From: Ciona savignyi
Taxonomy: Eukaryota > Chordata > Ascidiacea > Phlebobranchia > Cionidae
Length of the DNA: 64,000 bases
Reading direction: 5' to 3'
Assembly: GCA_000149265.1 (NCBI GenBank)
Contig: CH003363.1
Span: 1,080,331 to 1,144,330 of the forward strand
Below are positions 47,601 to 62,600 of the stretch, one piece after another. The position numbers were made by a program, and so were the translations under genes. Every line of letters starts with the position of its first letter. The stretch's first letter is position 1. The notes under the pieces were generated by a model. That model ran no database searches and was not told the origin of the DNA. It saw nothing but the letters and a program-made list of their open reading frames with translations.

Positions 47601-50600
47601 CCAAGACAAAAAGGTTGGGAACCACTGGTCTACATTAACCGGAATTTTCTTAGATTTTCATCGCTTACTAGTGCGATAATTTTTAGAAAAAGATAGTAAA
47701 GCATATCTAACCGACATTGCCACAGATTACTAAAAATAGTGCTGTCAAAGTCCTGCCCAATATAACGTACTAGCATATACCTATAACAGGAATTTCTGAC
47801 AGCTAAACTATTTCGGGACAGAAACTGAACTAAGCAAGAGTACATATCCTGAAATCAGCACCATGTTCTAAGGCAGTGGTTCTCAATCTTTTTGACCTCG
47901 TGACGTACCCCAGACCAATCACGAACGCAAACGGGCTCATTTTGCATGGGAAGTCAAAACAATATGCTAAATACTCAAAACATTACAATGGAAAAGAACG
48001 AACTAGACGCTAACAATTTAGTAGTTTATGATCTATGCACACTCTGTCGTAAATTTACGAAATGCAAGTGTGGCGCACCTAGCTAACCCTTGCAGCGCAC
48101 CATTTGAGAAACACTGTTCTAAGGAATACGGTTTGCTAATCGAACAAGGGCTGTCGGTACCAATATAACTAATCAAGCCAATTGCACTAATACGCCCTAC
48201 TTGTAATCAAGCTAACACTAATTCCCACCGCCTACTGTGAGGTTTATACAAATTACTGCTCGATTGTTTGACCTTGCTTGCGTCGTAATGGTCACTGTGA
48301 CGTACGCCGCCGTGATGTCATAATGAAGGTAATAGTCCATTATTTCGCCGTTAAGTGAAACTAAACGGTTCTATTTCGCAATAATCCCACCTGTTTTCAA
48401 ACAAAGGGGACGTTCCGGGAGACAATGTGCACGTGTTCTGTTACGTCACAATAGCGTCGTCCGGCCAAGGGATAGAATTAAAGAAAACCGAAAACACGGC
48501 GGTTACCTGTCGACCGGTGCTTTCTTCGCGGCTTCGGTACCGGCATTACGTCATCAACTTCCGTTATGACGTCAGGCGTGTTCTTTGTGACGTCATCGTG
48601 CTTTTCTTCCAAGACTTCTTGTGTTACTTCTACGGCGTTGTACTCTTCTTCGTTTGCTTCGGGAATTGTGACGTCTTCGTATGCGATATAGCAGCTTGTG
48701 ACGTCATTATCGGCGCTTTCCACGGACGATTGAGTAGAGCCCGATGACGTAGTCGATGAAGTTCTGTCGTGGCTGAACTCTCTGGCAAGCACATGCTCTT
48801 CAGCGCTGCTAGCGGACGTGTTCAATGTCGGGAAATCTGCTTGGTCGCCATAGTTAGTAAGTTATCACATTGATACACAAATAAAAAGATAAAACAAATG
48901 AAAAGGAAGAAATACACACTATAGATGTTTAAAACTTTTAAAATATAAACGAATTTTTTTACCAAGTAATATTTACATCCGTGTGATTTTTACACAAAGA
49001 TTCTCATTTATAGGCATTTTTCAGTTAGCTGGTTTAATATAGGGTATAGCTTTGTTTATTCCCGTGAATAGAAAAACGCAATTGACGTTATCATACGGGT
49101 ATTTTTTTAACGGAAGTAAGTTTCGAACATACGACGTATTCGTCACCGATATCGATAGATATATAGAAAACGGTATATGAACTGTTTCGTTAAACGGTCG
49201 GCCACACAACCGTCCCCACTAAATACCTTCCTTGCCAATGGGACCAATCCACCACCTACCACACTTCCCTTCAGCAACTAAGGACCGTATTCTGTTATAA
49301 GTTGCGCGACATGGTATAGCTAACCACAACAATGTATTGTTAACTATAGGGGCAGTGTTAGGATTCGGGTTAGTTTAAGGGTTCGGACTAGTAGTGTTGG
49401 GGTTAGATTTACGTATAGGTATAGGGGGAAATTCATGAACTGACTTCAAAGAGCAGCTCTGTGACACTCTATAGCTTACCATAATTATTTCTTGTTAACT
49501 ACAGGGGCAGTGTTAGGATTCGGGTTAGTTTAGGGGTTGGGGCCAGGGTTCGGACTAGTAGTGTTGGGGTTAGATTTACGTATAGGTATAGGGGGAAATC
49601 ATGAACTGGCTTCAAAGGAGCAGCCCTGTGGCACGCCATACCACCACAACAATTACTTGTTAACTACAGGGGCAGTGTTAGGATTTGGGTTAGTTTAAGG
49701 GTTGGGGTTCGGGTTCGGATGGTTACATTTACGTATAGGTCTAGGGAAAATTTATGAACTGGCTTCAAAGGAGCAGCTCTGTAACACGCTAACCACCACA
49801 ACTCCCTGTGGTTTCGTTGTTTTTGTACAAGCAAACCTTTGTCTTCATCAACGGACTACACAGTAACTATACAGAATACGCAAAGACACGAAAACATAAC
49901 ACAAAAAGACGAAATATACAAAACAATAGATCTCATGAAGACGAAATATGTATAAATATAATACAGAAAAGTAAAGTATTAACAATCTACCTTCTTCCGA
50001 GCTTTCCAAATTCATCTTCTGTAGAGCGAGATCTATTTTGTACTGAAGCTGGTATCTTGGCGCCAATTCCGCTAGCAGTTTCTGTTCAAAACAACAAGAA
50101 GGTTGAAATCAATACACGCCATCATCCTTTCATATAACCAAGTTTTGGGCAACACTAAAAGAAGAAAAGTTGGAAGGAGGGAAACTGCTCACTAAAACTA
50201 TACAAACAAATTCCAACACTATCTAAATCACTAATCTCAAACCTAGAACTAACGCAAATTTTAACCTTAGTTCTAACACACCCAGACGCTGTTTTTTGTA
50301 TCTTGATTTCAGTGTGCAGTTTCCCTCCTTCCCTCTTTTCCTTCTTTTACTTTTCCCATTAAATTAAAATTGTCACCAAAAGAAGATTTCAATTAAACGT
50401 CTTACTAGGCTTGGACACCGTGATTCGTACGTTACGAATTTACCATTGTTACGTCCCAATGGAATATGATGTGATAAATTCCATTATCTCGGTGGCATAT
50501 GCTGTATGTCCATGGGGAATTCCCCAGATAGATTGTCAACAAATCTAAGACACTCACCGACTTATTCATTGCTCTTGTGACGTCACAAAACCCTAACAGA

Positions 50601-53600
50601 AAACACACGAACGCTAATGTGTAAACGTCTGGAAATATTTGCCCGGCATTTAGAATGAAACTAAACTAGGTCAAAGGTCGCATTGTAACAAACGCGATTG
50701 TTGTATTTTCACACGCAATGAACTTAAGTTTTAATAAACTAAATATTTGATTACTAAGCAAACATGACTGGATTTTGATTTGCACGTTTTTTACCCTTCA
50801 CATAATGATCAACAGTTTTAATAAATTAAATATCTGCTTACTAAGCAAAACGTGACTTTGAATTTTACCAAACAAATTTCAACGCAGTTAAGTCTTGCTT
50901 AAGCATTAAGAGTTTTATGACGCAAAAATGACACTTTATTTCCAGCAGTGAAGTAATTGTTACGTGTACAAGTCGTTATCCACGCGTTGTTCTCTCATAA
51001 AACTTAACAATGCCTTCAACGGTGGTTTATTACATAATAATAAAAAATATGACTTTTCACAGCTAATAATTAACCAAAAAGTTAGTCTTTAACAACACTT
51101 TTACCACTAATTTTACCTTTAAGTCCTTTAAGCGGAATTTCTTTACAAACGAAAATGACCCAGTTAATCTAGTCAAAATACACTGTCAATAAAGGCAGTA
51201 GTGGCATATATTATTTTGTTTATTTCTGCCTAGTCTGTGTTTAAATAAATAAAAAGTTTTTGAATAACTCTAATTAAATCTTGCCTACTGCCACACTGGA
51301 ATGCGTCATGATAATCTAACAACTCCTGTTCTATGTTGTCACACCGTCTGCAATATGTCTCTCAATGACTTCCAGTGGGTTAAACTTTTACGGATTGTGA
51401 CGTAATAAGCAAAACACGCGGTGCCTTCTCCGTCGTCGGTTTGTGCCGTAACAATGGAAAATAATTCGGGAAGCCTTAACTTAAAGACACAGGCCAGCAT
51501 AAATAATTCACGAAACAAAAATTCCTTACAGCGACTTTTACGCCTTAACTTAGCTAGTTTTCCGTAGCCTTCTAAGATTACCATACTTACCTTAAATTTC
51601 TGGCTAAGCAGCATTTAGCCACCTCTTTATTTATTTTTCTTTACACTAAATACATAACAAACCCACTTAAATGCTACCAGTCGGTGGTTCCTTTATTTTA
51701 TTTTAACATTTGAACAAAAATCTATACAAGACTCGCTACGCTGCACTTTCAACCAATTCTATTCTAAACCAGATTTCGTTCAAAACAAACCATCTAAAAC
51801 GCGTACTTAATTGAACTTCCACCCTTGCTTTATGACACACCTTGTCGTAATAATTACTTCTTCTGACATCATAAGCGAACTAATGAACAATAAAATTGGA
51901 CACGTGAGCGCTGTAGGGATTCTTATCATTTATGACGTCATAACGGGCCTTTCCCGAGAAAGCGACTGTGACGAAAAAGATTTATTATCAAGTTCATCGG
52001 CGTTCGAAGTTAACCGAAGCGAAAATAAACATCAAAGATAAATCAAGCGTGGTTTTCTCGCGATTTTTTTTAAAGTAAAATAAATAGAAAATTAGACAAA
52101 TATTAAAGTAAATTAAACGAATATTAGAGTAAATTAAAAATGTCCCTTATTTCTTTAAGTAAACGAAAACGAATGAAAATTCCTGCCTTGATATTGGACT
52201 CTGGTGATATTCAAATCGTAAACAATGGCGTTTATACACGAGTCATTCAGTCAATATTGGCTCCAGATTCCAATAAAATTACTCAGTAACACGCATGCAA
52301 ATAGACACCTCATAAAAATGCCGTATTTTTTTGGAAAACAGAATTCCCATGTCACTGTGCACAAGAATATATGACTGAGTGTACGCCTACTACTATCTGA
52401 TTGCGACTATTGCTGGGCAATGGTGTTTAAATGCACCCCGAAGGCTTTTAAATACAAATTACAATTTTGTATTTGTTTTGTGGTTTAACTTGTTAAACAG
52501 CAATGTCTCTATCGTAATTTACACATTGCAAAGCTTCGGTAACCCGACAGTGGGCACGAGGTAATCTGGCGATTTCCAGTTTTAAAACTACCTCACAAAA
52601 AAATCATTTTCCTGTAAGTCTTTAAGATATAAACTCATATAAAAATCTGCTGTTCTATGCTTTCCAACATTATACCATTTTTAATTTCTATTAGACTGTC
52701 AATATAAACATATTTCTATTGCGTAACTAAATAACATAACTAGACTTTTAGTAACAAATGTAGCGAACAAAAAACAACCGAAGCCTTAACATTTTCATCG
52801 ATAATAATACCACCGGAAAAACAACGCCTAGAATTTGTGGAGTTTTTTTCTGTGGAATCCCGCAATTTGCGTCACTTTACACGCACGAATAAATTTCAAG
52901 TTTAAAGAGGAGTTACCCATGACTTGGATGCTAGTTGGTTACATGCACTTAGTTCGTTTCCTAACACTAATGGCGGAAACGCGTGGAAAGGCCGTAATGC
53001 CCAAGCCAGCTTGAAATCATTGGTTTAATGGAAATTTATATCTCAATATATTGCGTATTCTGGTAATCTGTTATTACTGCAAATTATTAAAAAAATGAAA
53101 TTAGTCTGGCGGTTTAGTGCGAAGCCTTTCAACCGAAAGGTTGCAGGTTCTAAACTGGTCGCTAGCTAGTCAGTTGTGTGCTTCGGCAAGGCACTTAACG
53201 GAAATTTCCAGAACCCAGCAGATTAATGGGTTCTAGCAAATAAAAGAAACTTGTGAATCATACACAACACACTGCAATAGCTCCGGTAACCCGACGATGT
53301 GCGAGAGGTGATCTGACGATTGCCCTTATGTGTTAACCCCTAGGTTTTCCCATTCACGGGTATAAACATGAATATCCTATCCTATCCTATATTTTAAAAT
53401 TACGCATTTTCCAACCTGTCTGCTATTCGACATAAGAGTATTTCGTTGGTGAAAGTTGAATATAAATCGTTTTGTATAGAACAAGGTCGAAGCATTAGTT
53501 AACGGTTAACCGATGGGTTGGTTATTAGGTAATTACTTAAAATTCCTCAACATGATAACTGTTCTGTGTATATGACAAACAAAAAACAATCGGTTATTGC

Positions 53601-56600
53601 GAAAAGCTTGGCGGTAACTTTAGTTTCACTTTGGGGGAAAACTAAAATAAGGGATACAGGGAAGTAGGAAAATGGCAATAAAATGTTAAAGATTAGGGTG
53701 TTAGGGTAAGTGTTAGAGGTGGGGTTAGAGTTAGGGCAAGTTCCAGAATTGAAATTAGTATTAGGGTTATAAATTGTTTCAAAATTTTAGGAAACATTAA
53801 GCGAAGTTTATCTCTTTCCCTGCTTCCCTATTTTCCTTGTTTTAGTATTGCTCCTTACACTATTTAACACTCCTAATGTCCGTAACTTTGTGTTTTTATA
53901 TTGTATACACACAGACTTAGATTTTTTAATCTAATTAGATTATCGTATTACCCAAACATAGCCATTGCAGAGAACCGGTTAACTAATAAACCACAGAGAT
54001 TGCCCGGCCCGATGGTCTAGCGGTTAAGTGCGTCGCCTTTCAATCGAAAGGTTGCAGGTGCGAAACTGGTCGCTAGCTAGACGGTTGTGTCCTTGGGCAA
54101 GGCACTTTACGGACATTGCCTGAACCCAGCGGATAAATGGGTTCTACCAAATTGAAGGAACGTGTCTATCATATACAACACACTGCAATAGCTCCGGTAA
54201 CCCGACGATGGGCGCGAGGTGATCTGACGATTACCCGTGTGATAACCCCCTAGGTTTTCCCATTCACGGGGATAAACATGAATATCCTATCCTATCCTAT
54301 CTTTCTGATCAATAAAAATTTAGAAAACTGTTGTAAAAATTTAGATAAATGCAGATCTATATTGTTATCCTATGTGTATTAAACTCTAATTGCCACAAAG
54401 TTAAAAAATAATGCCTGTTATGATACGCCGCTGTCAAAATACCGAACATCGCAGACTTTTAAGAAACTTTGGATACTTAAACATCTTGAAGGGTTCTATT
54501 CAGCCTAAGCAAACAAATGGGAAGAATACGCTACCGCTAAAATAACTATTTGATGTCCGCAAAATTCCAACTATTTTTTATTTAAGCGCGACGCTTTGAA
54601 TAAAACAGGAGAAAATTTATCCTTGGATTTTTATGTCACATAGAAAACAATTAAATTAATAGTAGTTTGATATTGAGGCATTTCGAAAAGCCATTAGTAT
54701 CATACGCAATAAAACGTTTTAAAATATCAAGATATCTGGTCAAGTTTACCCTTTAATATGTTACACTTTATTTGCTGTAATGACATAATATACATTTTTT
54801 TTATCTACTGACGTTTTAAATAAGATAGGAAAACCATTAGCTAATACACAAAATGAAACGTCTTAAGGTATCTGGTTAAGTCCCTCTTTAATATTGTACA
54901 CTTTTTTGCTGTACTACTCCATGTACACCTGTTTTATCTTTCTCTACTGGAATTTTAATTAACAAACGCCTCTAGATTTGATTTAACAACTATCGTTATC
55001 TTATAGCTAACACCGGGCTTAGCGTTCGGCGATGAAATATTAACGAAAGTTTGCCTCGCTTGATTAATCACCCAAAACTGTCTAAGTTTGCCTTTTTATA
55101 AGGATCGATAATATTTATACAATACCTTACACAGCGTCTTATTTGGCGTGGATGCCAAAAGGATTTTTGTATACACGAGCCTTCTTTACACAGAAACCGC
55201 ATTTTAAAAACTTAAATAATAATCGTAAAATTTTAATTCTGATAACTCCATAATAGCAAAAAAATATCGTTTTAAGATTTATATGGCAAGGTTTATTTAA
55301 GTTTAGAACATACTGGTTAATACTTATAAATACCACGTTTTTTACATCTTTTTAATACAAATATTTCCCACAGCATTTCGGACACAGATAATACTGCTCA
55401 CCTACACCTGACACAATTAGTTAAACTTTAACAAGCCCTACAGAAGCGAATCCCTGCAATAATAAACAAACAAACAATCTTGCCGGTCCTGCCCCATCAC
55501 CTTACGTCACAAAGGCACATTTATGACGTGTAGTTAATTGTCGACGACAAGTATCGAAAACGCCCTAATCAACGAAAAAACGAGATTGAAATATAATAGA
55601 AAACTGTCTCAGCTACGTCACAATCAATTCTTTCTTGTCGTCACAATCGATACTAATGACTTCACGATGAACTCAGCGATCGCAGATACCCATTATGACG
55701 TCACACACGCTGAGCGGAAATGATTAATGACGGAATGAAGGGCGCCATCGTCAACTCGATTCTTTAATTCGGAATAATCAGCGTTGTGACGTAACTAACG
55801 TGAGAAACATTTCTTTCCCACGTGATATCGATGATTATCCGAAAAACAACGAACTTTCTCAAAACATGCGATTTCACCAGATTGTAACGACCAAAACCGA
55901 AATACTGCTACATATATATGCCCTCTATGACGCTACAATAGAATGCCCTAAATTCGATTAGTCCACGTGATCTTCTTGTCATAACATTTTTTGTGACGTC
56001 GCACCAGTTCATTGTTACGGCACACTGGCAGATTCTTGCTTATTATTAAAGAGCTTTGTTGATTTAACAAAGCGAATTATTCCACAGGCTTTTGTGGTCA
56101 CTGCAATCTAATGATTTCGGTACAATTGACGGATTTTGATAAACCGCATAGAAATAAATCAATTTCGAAACCAAAAATCTTAACCGCACTTTAATCGACG
56201 CTGTCTTTATATTTAATTAAATCAATACGGCCACCGCGCATTTTTAATCAATTTACATATTATGATGTCAAATAGACAATTGATTCAAGCGGCAATGGTT
56301 AAATAAATAACCAAACAAGTTTAAAACTTGGTACGATGAAATTCTTTCGAAGATAAGCCTTGGTCTTTATTTACTGATGACATTGAACATTAAGGCTTAT
56401 GAGACCTAAACTTAAAGTTTGAAGAAGGTAAGAAGTTATAAAGCATCAAATTCGGTCCTAATAAAAGTACTACCACCAAATATTAGTATATTGGTATTTC
56501 CACCAAATATTAGTATATTGGTATTATCACCATCCAAAGTATTATCACCATTAGACAACTCTTTTTTTACACAGGACTAAGTTTCGAACCTGTCATGCGC

Positions 56601-59600
56601 TCGTTGCGTTGCAACGACCGTTTTTGTACAGGGAGTCGGTATATATGTATAGGTCGCGTTAACCATTGGCCGCACGGCCGTACTTCCAATACAACTTACC
56701 ACCAATTTTGTGATGATCAATTAAGTTCTATTTTAAATTGTGCATTTGCGGCTCTTTTAAGTAAGATTTATAAAAATCGGAAGAAAAATCATTATATCGT
56801 TGGTTTAAATGCGCACAAATAGTATTGTTGGGTCATAAGCGGTCGAGTTTTGACGTCACCTGAGCAGACGACCTGCAGCAATTTGCGGAAATCGCTCGTG
56901 CGTATCGATGTTTTGAACCTAAATTTGGTTGTGCTCGGGCAAAACACCGTCGGATAACAGCTGCGGGTATTAGTCTGCATAACCTGACACAAAAAGGGGA
57001 TTTTTGCATGGTGTACGTGCACGTCGAGGCGCTTTACGAGGTGATCCGTAGATCCATGGATCTACTAACCAAGTGATCGCGATCTTTTTTTTAATTACTT
57101 TTTATGGGTGGTCTAGGTAAGAGTGAAACATACGGCAATTTAACCCTTTTTTAAACTTTTAAAAAAATAGTCCGATTTTTGTCTAAAAATTAAATACCCA
57201 AAACAACTTTAAGGGTTTTTAAATTTTCCCAATTTTTTTGGTATATTCTAAGGGTGATCCAGGCCCTCTTGAGTAACCAATCGTAAGCGTGATTATTAGA
57301 CCCATGAGCGTAGTTCCGAAAGCTCATTCAAAGGTTACTCGGTTAAGATCTACGGGTCTCGTTTGTATCGCCCACACTAATTTCTATCGTTAATATCGCC
57401 CACACTAATTTCTATCATACATATTTAATAGCAATTCGAACCAATATCGCTAACATGCTTGATGCAAATCATCCATATAAAGCTGACACTTACTTGAAAT
57501 AGAAACCTAAACCTGAATACAATTCTAGTCCCTTGCGTCAAAGCTATACATACACTGCCACCGGCAAACACACGGTTTAACTAGATATAGTATAATCCAC
57601 ACAGGTAATCTGTATCTTAAATTCCAATGCTATCAGAGCGTAAATGACAGATATGACCTTGAACCGTCAAAACACATACATAGCTCAACAACACCGCTCC
57701 AATACATGGTAAAGCACACACATCGTTTAAAATTGCCAACCAATTATTCAATCCCGGTCATACCAAGCTTTTTAAAGTTTATTTAATAAAAAAGCAAAGA
57801 AAACATTAGTTAAATCAACGTTAGGTTATACTTATACCAAGTTTATAACCTTTAAACTTTCATGAAGTTAAATAATTATCAGCTTCAAACTTCACTTACC
57901 GAATCACTTGTCTTGTTTTGTGATCAGAAATATTTGTATTTTAATAATTTCAGCTTTTACCACCTCTACACATCTACGTTTCTACAAAGATTCTGCGTAA
58001 TTAAAATATTGATACTATACAGATCAATCGAAAGTGTATTATTACGTCACGATCCAACAAAGGATCGATTTTTATCAAATCCCGAAAGTTGACGCTCTAC
58101 TGTGCCCATTCTAGTGGAACATCCGCAATAATGGCCACTTGTTACGTCACACCTGTGACATCACTGGAGCCTGACGAGAAGCACTGTCACATCACAATGT
58201 CTCTGTGATTTGTAACAACCGAAGAACCTTTGTCCGAGGTTAGTAACCTTACAACTCGCTATTCAATTACATGGCATGACTAAGGGACCGGCGCCTCGTG
58301 CCCACGATAGCCGTAACTGGAATGGGAATTGGGATTTTACACAAAGAAAAAAAATGCAGAAAGTCTTGTTTTATTTTACAAATCTATTGGCGAGTCATCC
58401 GTTTCGCTCCATGACATCACTAAGGGTATTGTCGCTCACGATGTTACGCCACACAGAACATTACTAAGTTATGCAACTCGACAACACTACTTTTTCTTGA
58501 ATTTTGCCGATTAAGAATTATACTGTAAACTTGTATCTTAGAATATAGTTTCCTTGAAAACTACACACCGTCACACCTTTGCTAACATTGCACCTTTAGC
58601 CTAGGGTCGTAAACAAGTCACGGTGTATTGTTTTGTTGACTGCTTAAAAGTCTACGCGGTTGTCTGTCTAGTTTTAAAACACACCAAAAATGGTCGTTTT
58701 ATTTCTTGCTTATGCTTCAGTCCTACCTCGCCGAAGAAATAGACAAATGAGTTCATTAGGACAGTCGTTCTTAACACAGCCCTTTAGTCCCATGTGAGAA
58801 CGGTCTAGAAATCAATACTGATGTACACGAACTGTATTCTTCTTTGGCCTGCATGGTGTAACTAACTCTATTTACTTATTAACACACTTTACAGCCATTA
58901 TTTTGCCCTCAAGTTTTATGATGTTTGCCTGGCCTAATTGTTAATTACATAATGAACTAAAGGCAATAAAAACGACAAACGACAAGTTACATGTTGTTCA
59001 GTTTCAAATACTGTTCTGATTGTAAGCATTATTTGAAAATAAGTAAAGGATTTTGTAGCCGGCATTCATTAACCAACTTCCCCCTTTGAATAAGTAACGA
59101 AACCGGTAATCAACTTCATGCCTGTTAATTTATTTAACTTTTCGTGTTTTTGACAAGGAGTAATCGATACATGATAAAGGCTGTTTGGCACGTCTTCCAC
59201 TGATTAAGGCATTTTTTACACAATTGAGAACCCAGGGCCACTAGATCTTTTGCTGGGACCATTTTTGTATGTCGGTATAGGAGGGTTAACACTTCGGCCA
59301 CACGACCGCCTATCCCAGTTTTAGTTACTATTTGTCAAATGCAAGGTCTTTTATTTTTTGCTATGCTCGTTTTTGTTGTACGAGTGGGCTATAAAAGTAT
59401 CACATTTTAAACTTTAATTTACAAATAAATGTTCACATATACTCACTGTCGCCCTCATCCGAGTTGCAAGGTCCCCGTTGTCGATAACGGAAGGTTTTGT
59501 GTTTTCTTCACTTAGGGAAAACACCTCAGCGTCCAGCTCTTGCAATTCTGTAACAAACAATGTCACAAAAATAATAACAAATTGAAAAAAATCCACCATG

Positions 59601-62600
59601 CAATGTGAATGTTAGGATAGAATAGGATAGAATATTTATGTTTATCCCCGTGAATGGAAAAACCAAGGGGGTTAGCACACGAGCAATCGTCAGATCACCT
59701 CGCGCCCACCGTCGGGTTGCCGGAGCAATTGCAGTTTGTTGTATTTGATACACACATTCCTTCAATTTGGTAGAACCTATTATTCCGCTGGGTTCAGGTA
59801 ATGTCCATAAAGTGCCTTGCCCAAAGACACAGCCGACTAGCTAGCGACCAGTATTGTATCTGCAACCCTTCGGCTGAAAGGCGCCTCACTAAACCACCAG
59901 ATTAACCGGTCGGACAATGTTAGTTTCTTAGTTTCAATAGAGCAAATACACGGAAAGGCATTCTGCGACTCGCCCCATGACATTGGCAATTTGCAAGTTT
60001 AAAAGAACTAAGGGCATATGAGGTTCTTGATTTAAGGTCATGAAATATCTACAAATCGGTTGTTGTTCCTGCACTTGGTGGTTTCCCTTAGAAAAAAAAA
60101 TCCCGGTGGAATTTCCACATTAAAAGATCTATATAATTGTTGTCTGCTAATTTGTGAAAAAATCTATTTGTTGAAGTACTATATGGTAACTTTACTTGTG
60201 ACGCCCAAGGTCTGGTTGCCGGCCTATTGCAGTATATTGTGTGTGAGCCAGCAAATTTAAGAATTTTCGGGTCGGCGGGCCGTTCTCTAACCGATTGATC
60301 GGATAACTAAACTGTGATAGACAGACTGTAACAACTACAAAAACTGTTTAGCTTTGCGCACGCAACATTCAGAAAACAACTATAATTGTTTTCAACGTTG
60401 TGTTAAAATTATTTTCTCCACCCGTAATTTTTAGAACATATCGCAGTATTGCCGAAACAACTATTTGACTTGTTTACCGAAACGACCTAATGACACGCGC
60501 GCAATTTCATATGTTGACAAGATGTTAACGCGAAGCGTATAGTGATTGCAACGTTGTTGCACTATATACATTGTTTTTTTGAAGTCTTAATTTTAATTTA
60601 GAATATTGAAAGGTGGAAGCCCAAACGCAAAAGGTCTACTGGTTATATTGTGTTTTCTTTTTATGCATTATTGTCAGGCTAGGTTGAGAAATGCCCTGCC
60701 AAAACAGCAAGTTATAAAGTCGTCTTTTGTTAGCATACACCAAACTTCTATAGGTAAATTAGGTATAGACTACCTGCCAAAAATTGTACTATTTCCCGTT
60801 AAAATTGGCCAATCCTTTTATGTTGCCCATACTATTATCCAGTATGGAAAGTACGGCAGCTGCACACTCGAGTTTTTTTTCCCTACGTCTTTGCACACTT
60901 GGGTAATTTCACACACGCGAGCTGACAGCATAAACATTGTATATTTTTCAACAAACCTGTAAACCTAACTCTGTACCTCGGGTAATTTACTGTCAGTACG
61001 TTTTTTTGTTATGTAGATATATATTTTAGCTTACGTATACGATAGATTTAGGATAGAATAATATGTTTGTTTGAGAATTTTACAAAATTATAATAAAAAG
61101 GAGATTGTGTGCACACTTGAAGTGTGCACTCTAGTACGTTTGCACACTGCACACTTAAATATTTGGCGCATGCACACTCGAGATCTCGGCGAAAATTGAC
61201 GTACTTTCCATACGGGACTATTATTAGATGATTTAAGAGAACACCGTAGGTCAATGATGACTAGACTACTAAAAGTTTTAATGTGTATGAAATCTTCTGT
61301 ATTACACCAACTATATACTATATAACTCTTATTCAATTCCGGTTTTATTATAGGCAAAAAGTTTTGGCTATCTAAAATATAAATGCTGAAATATGAAACA
61401 TCGAAAAGGAATTTACATCAAAACGGCTCCGCAACAAAAACCAGGGGAAGAATATGTAGAAGACGTTAAAGATCGAAAAGTAGATTCATCAAAAATCTCT
61501 GAAGTTTGGCTTCCTAACTCTAACACTGCATTCAGATTGCTGATGTCGGCAAATTTATGCTCCGCTTTGATGAACAATATAACTGACTGTGATGAAACAT
61601 ACAACTATTGGGAGCCATTGCATCATTTGCTATACGGGGAAGGATTTCAAACTTGGGAATATTCACCGGCGTATGCGATCAGGAGCTGGGCTTATATTTA
61701 TATGCATTCTATGTTCACATGGGCGCATTTTGGCTTTTTGAACAGCAACAAACTTTTGGTTTTCTACTTTATCAGAATGATATTTGGACTTATATGCACT
61801 TTATGCCAAGTGCAATTTTACGAAGGTGTAGCTTTAAGGTTCGGAAATAACGTTGCAAGGATTTTGCTTACGTTTATGGTTCTGTCTACTGGCATGTTTA
61901 TATCAGCGACTGCATTTCTACCCAGCACTTTCTGTATGTTCGGGACGTATTTATTTATGGGACTGTGGCTGCAAGGGAAGCTGAATTACGCAATTCTCAC
62001 TGTGGCTGCGAGTGCCATCTTAGGGTGGCCGTTTTCTGCTGCACTGGGGGTTCCCCTTGCTTTCGATGTATTGGTACGCCGCCAGAAATTTTGGTTTTTC
62101 ACAAAATGGTGTTTAGTTGCCATTGCAACGATGCTAGTTCCCTGCTTTGCTCTTGATTCATATTTCTATGGCAAGCCTGTCATCGCGTCGTTAAACATCC
62201 TTTTTTACAACGTCTTCACTGAACATGGGCCAGATATTTATGGTACCGAACCACTGTCCTACTATCTCATTAACGGCTTTTTAAACTTTAACGTTGCATT
62301 CATCCTGGCCCTTGCAACAATAGTTATTGTTCCCCTTGTTGAAGTCATAATCATGCAGAAGCTGAAAGGATACAAGCCACCAGTTTTGCTGATATCATTC
62401 TCAATTGCACCTATGTATATTTGGATCCTTATTTTTTTCACGAGGCCCCATAAGGAAGAAAGGTTTCTGTTCCCAATATACCCGCTAATATGCTTATCAG
62501 CGTCAATTACACTTGCTACCATTCAGAAGCTATATGGATTTTTCAAGCTCCACAAGTACCTCAATGTGCAGTGGATCGCAGTGGTGGTATTAACAGCATA

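Noticed and set aside
53100-54070. tRNA-like sequences with A and B boxes
   Set aside because: These are SINE heads. The anticodon arm is degenerate and each copy continues into the SINE body, so they are not called as functional tRNA genes.
56792-57022. Minus-strand frame ending near CSGDVKTRP, reminiscent of LINE 2A-like GDVExNPGP
   Set aside because: The NPGP core is absent and no reverse transcriptase motifs are nearby. The resemblance is too short to call a LINE.
60606-60962. 118-codon open frame with a hydrophobic leader upstream of ALG9
   Set aside because: It lies in low-complexity, repeat-bearing sequence and shares an inverted repeat with 61166-61213. There is no recognisable domain, cysteine pattern or splice context, so it is left as unassigned.
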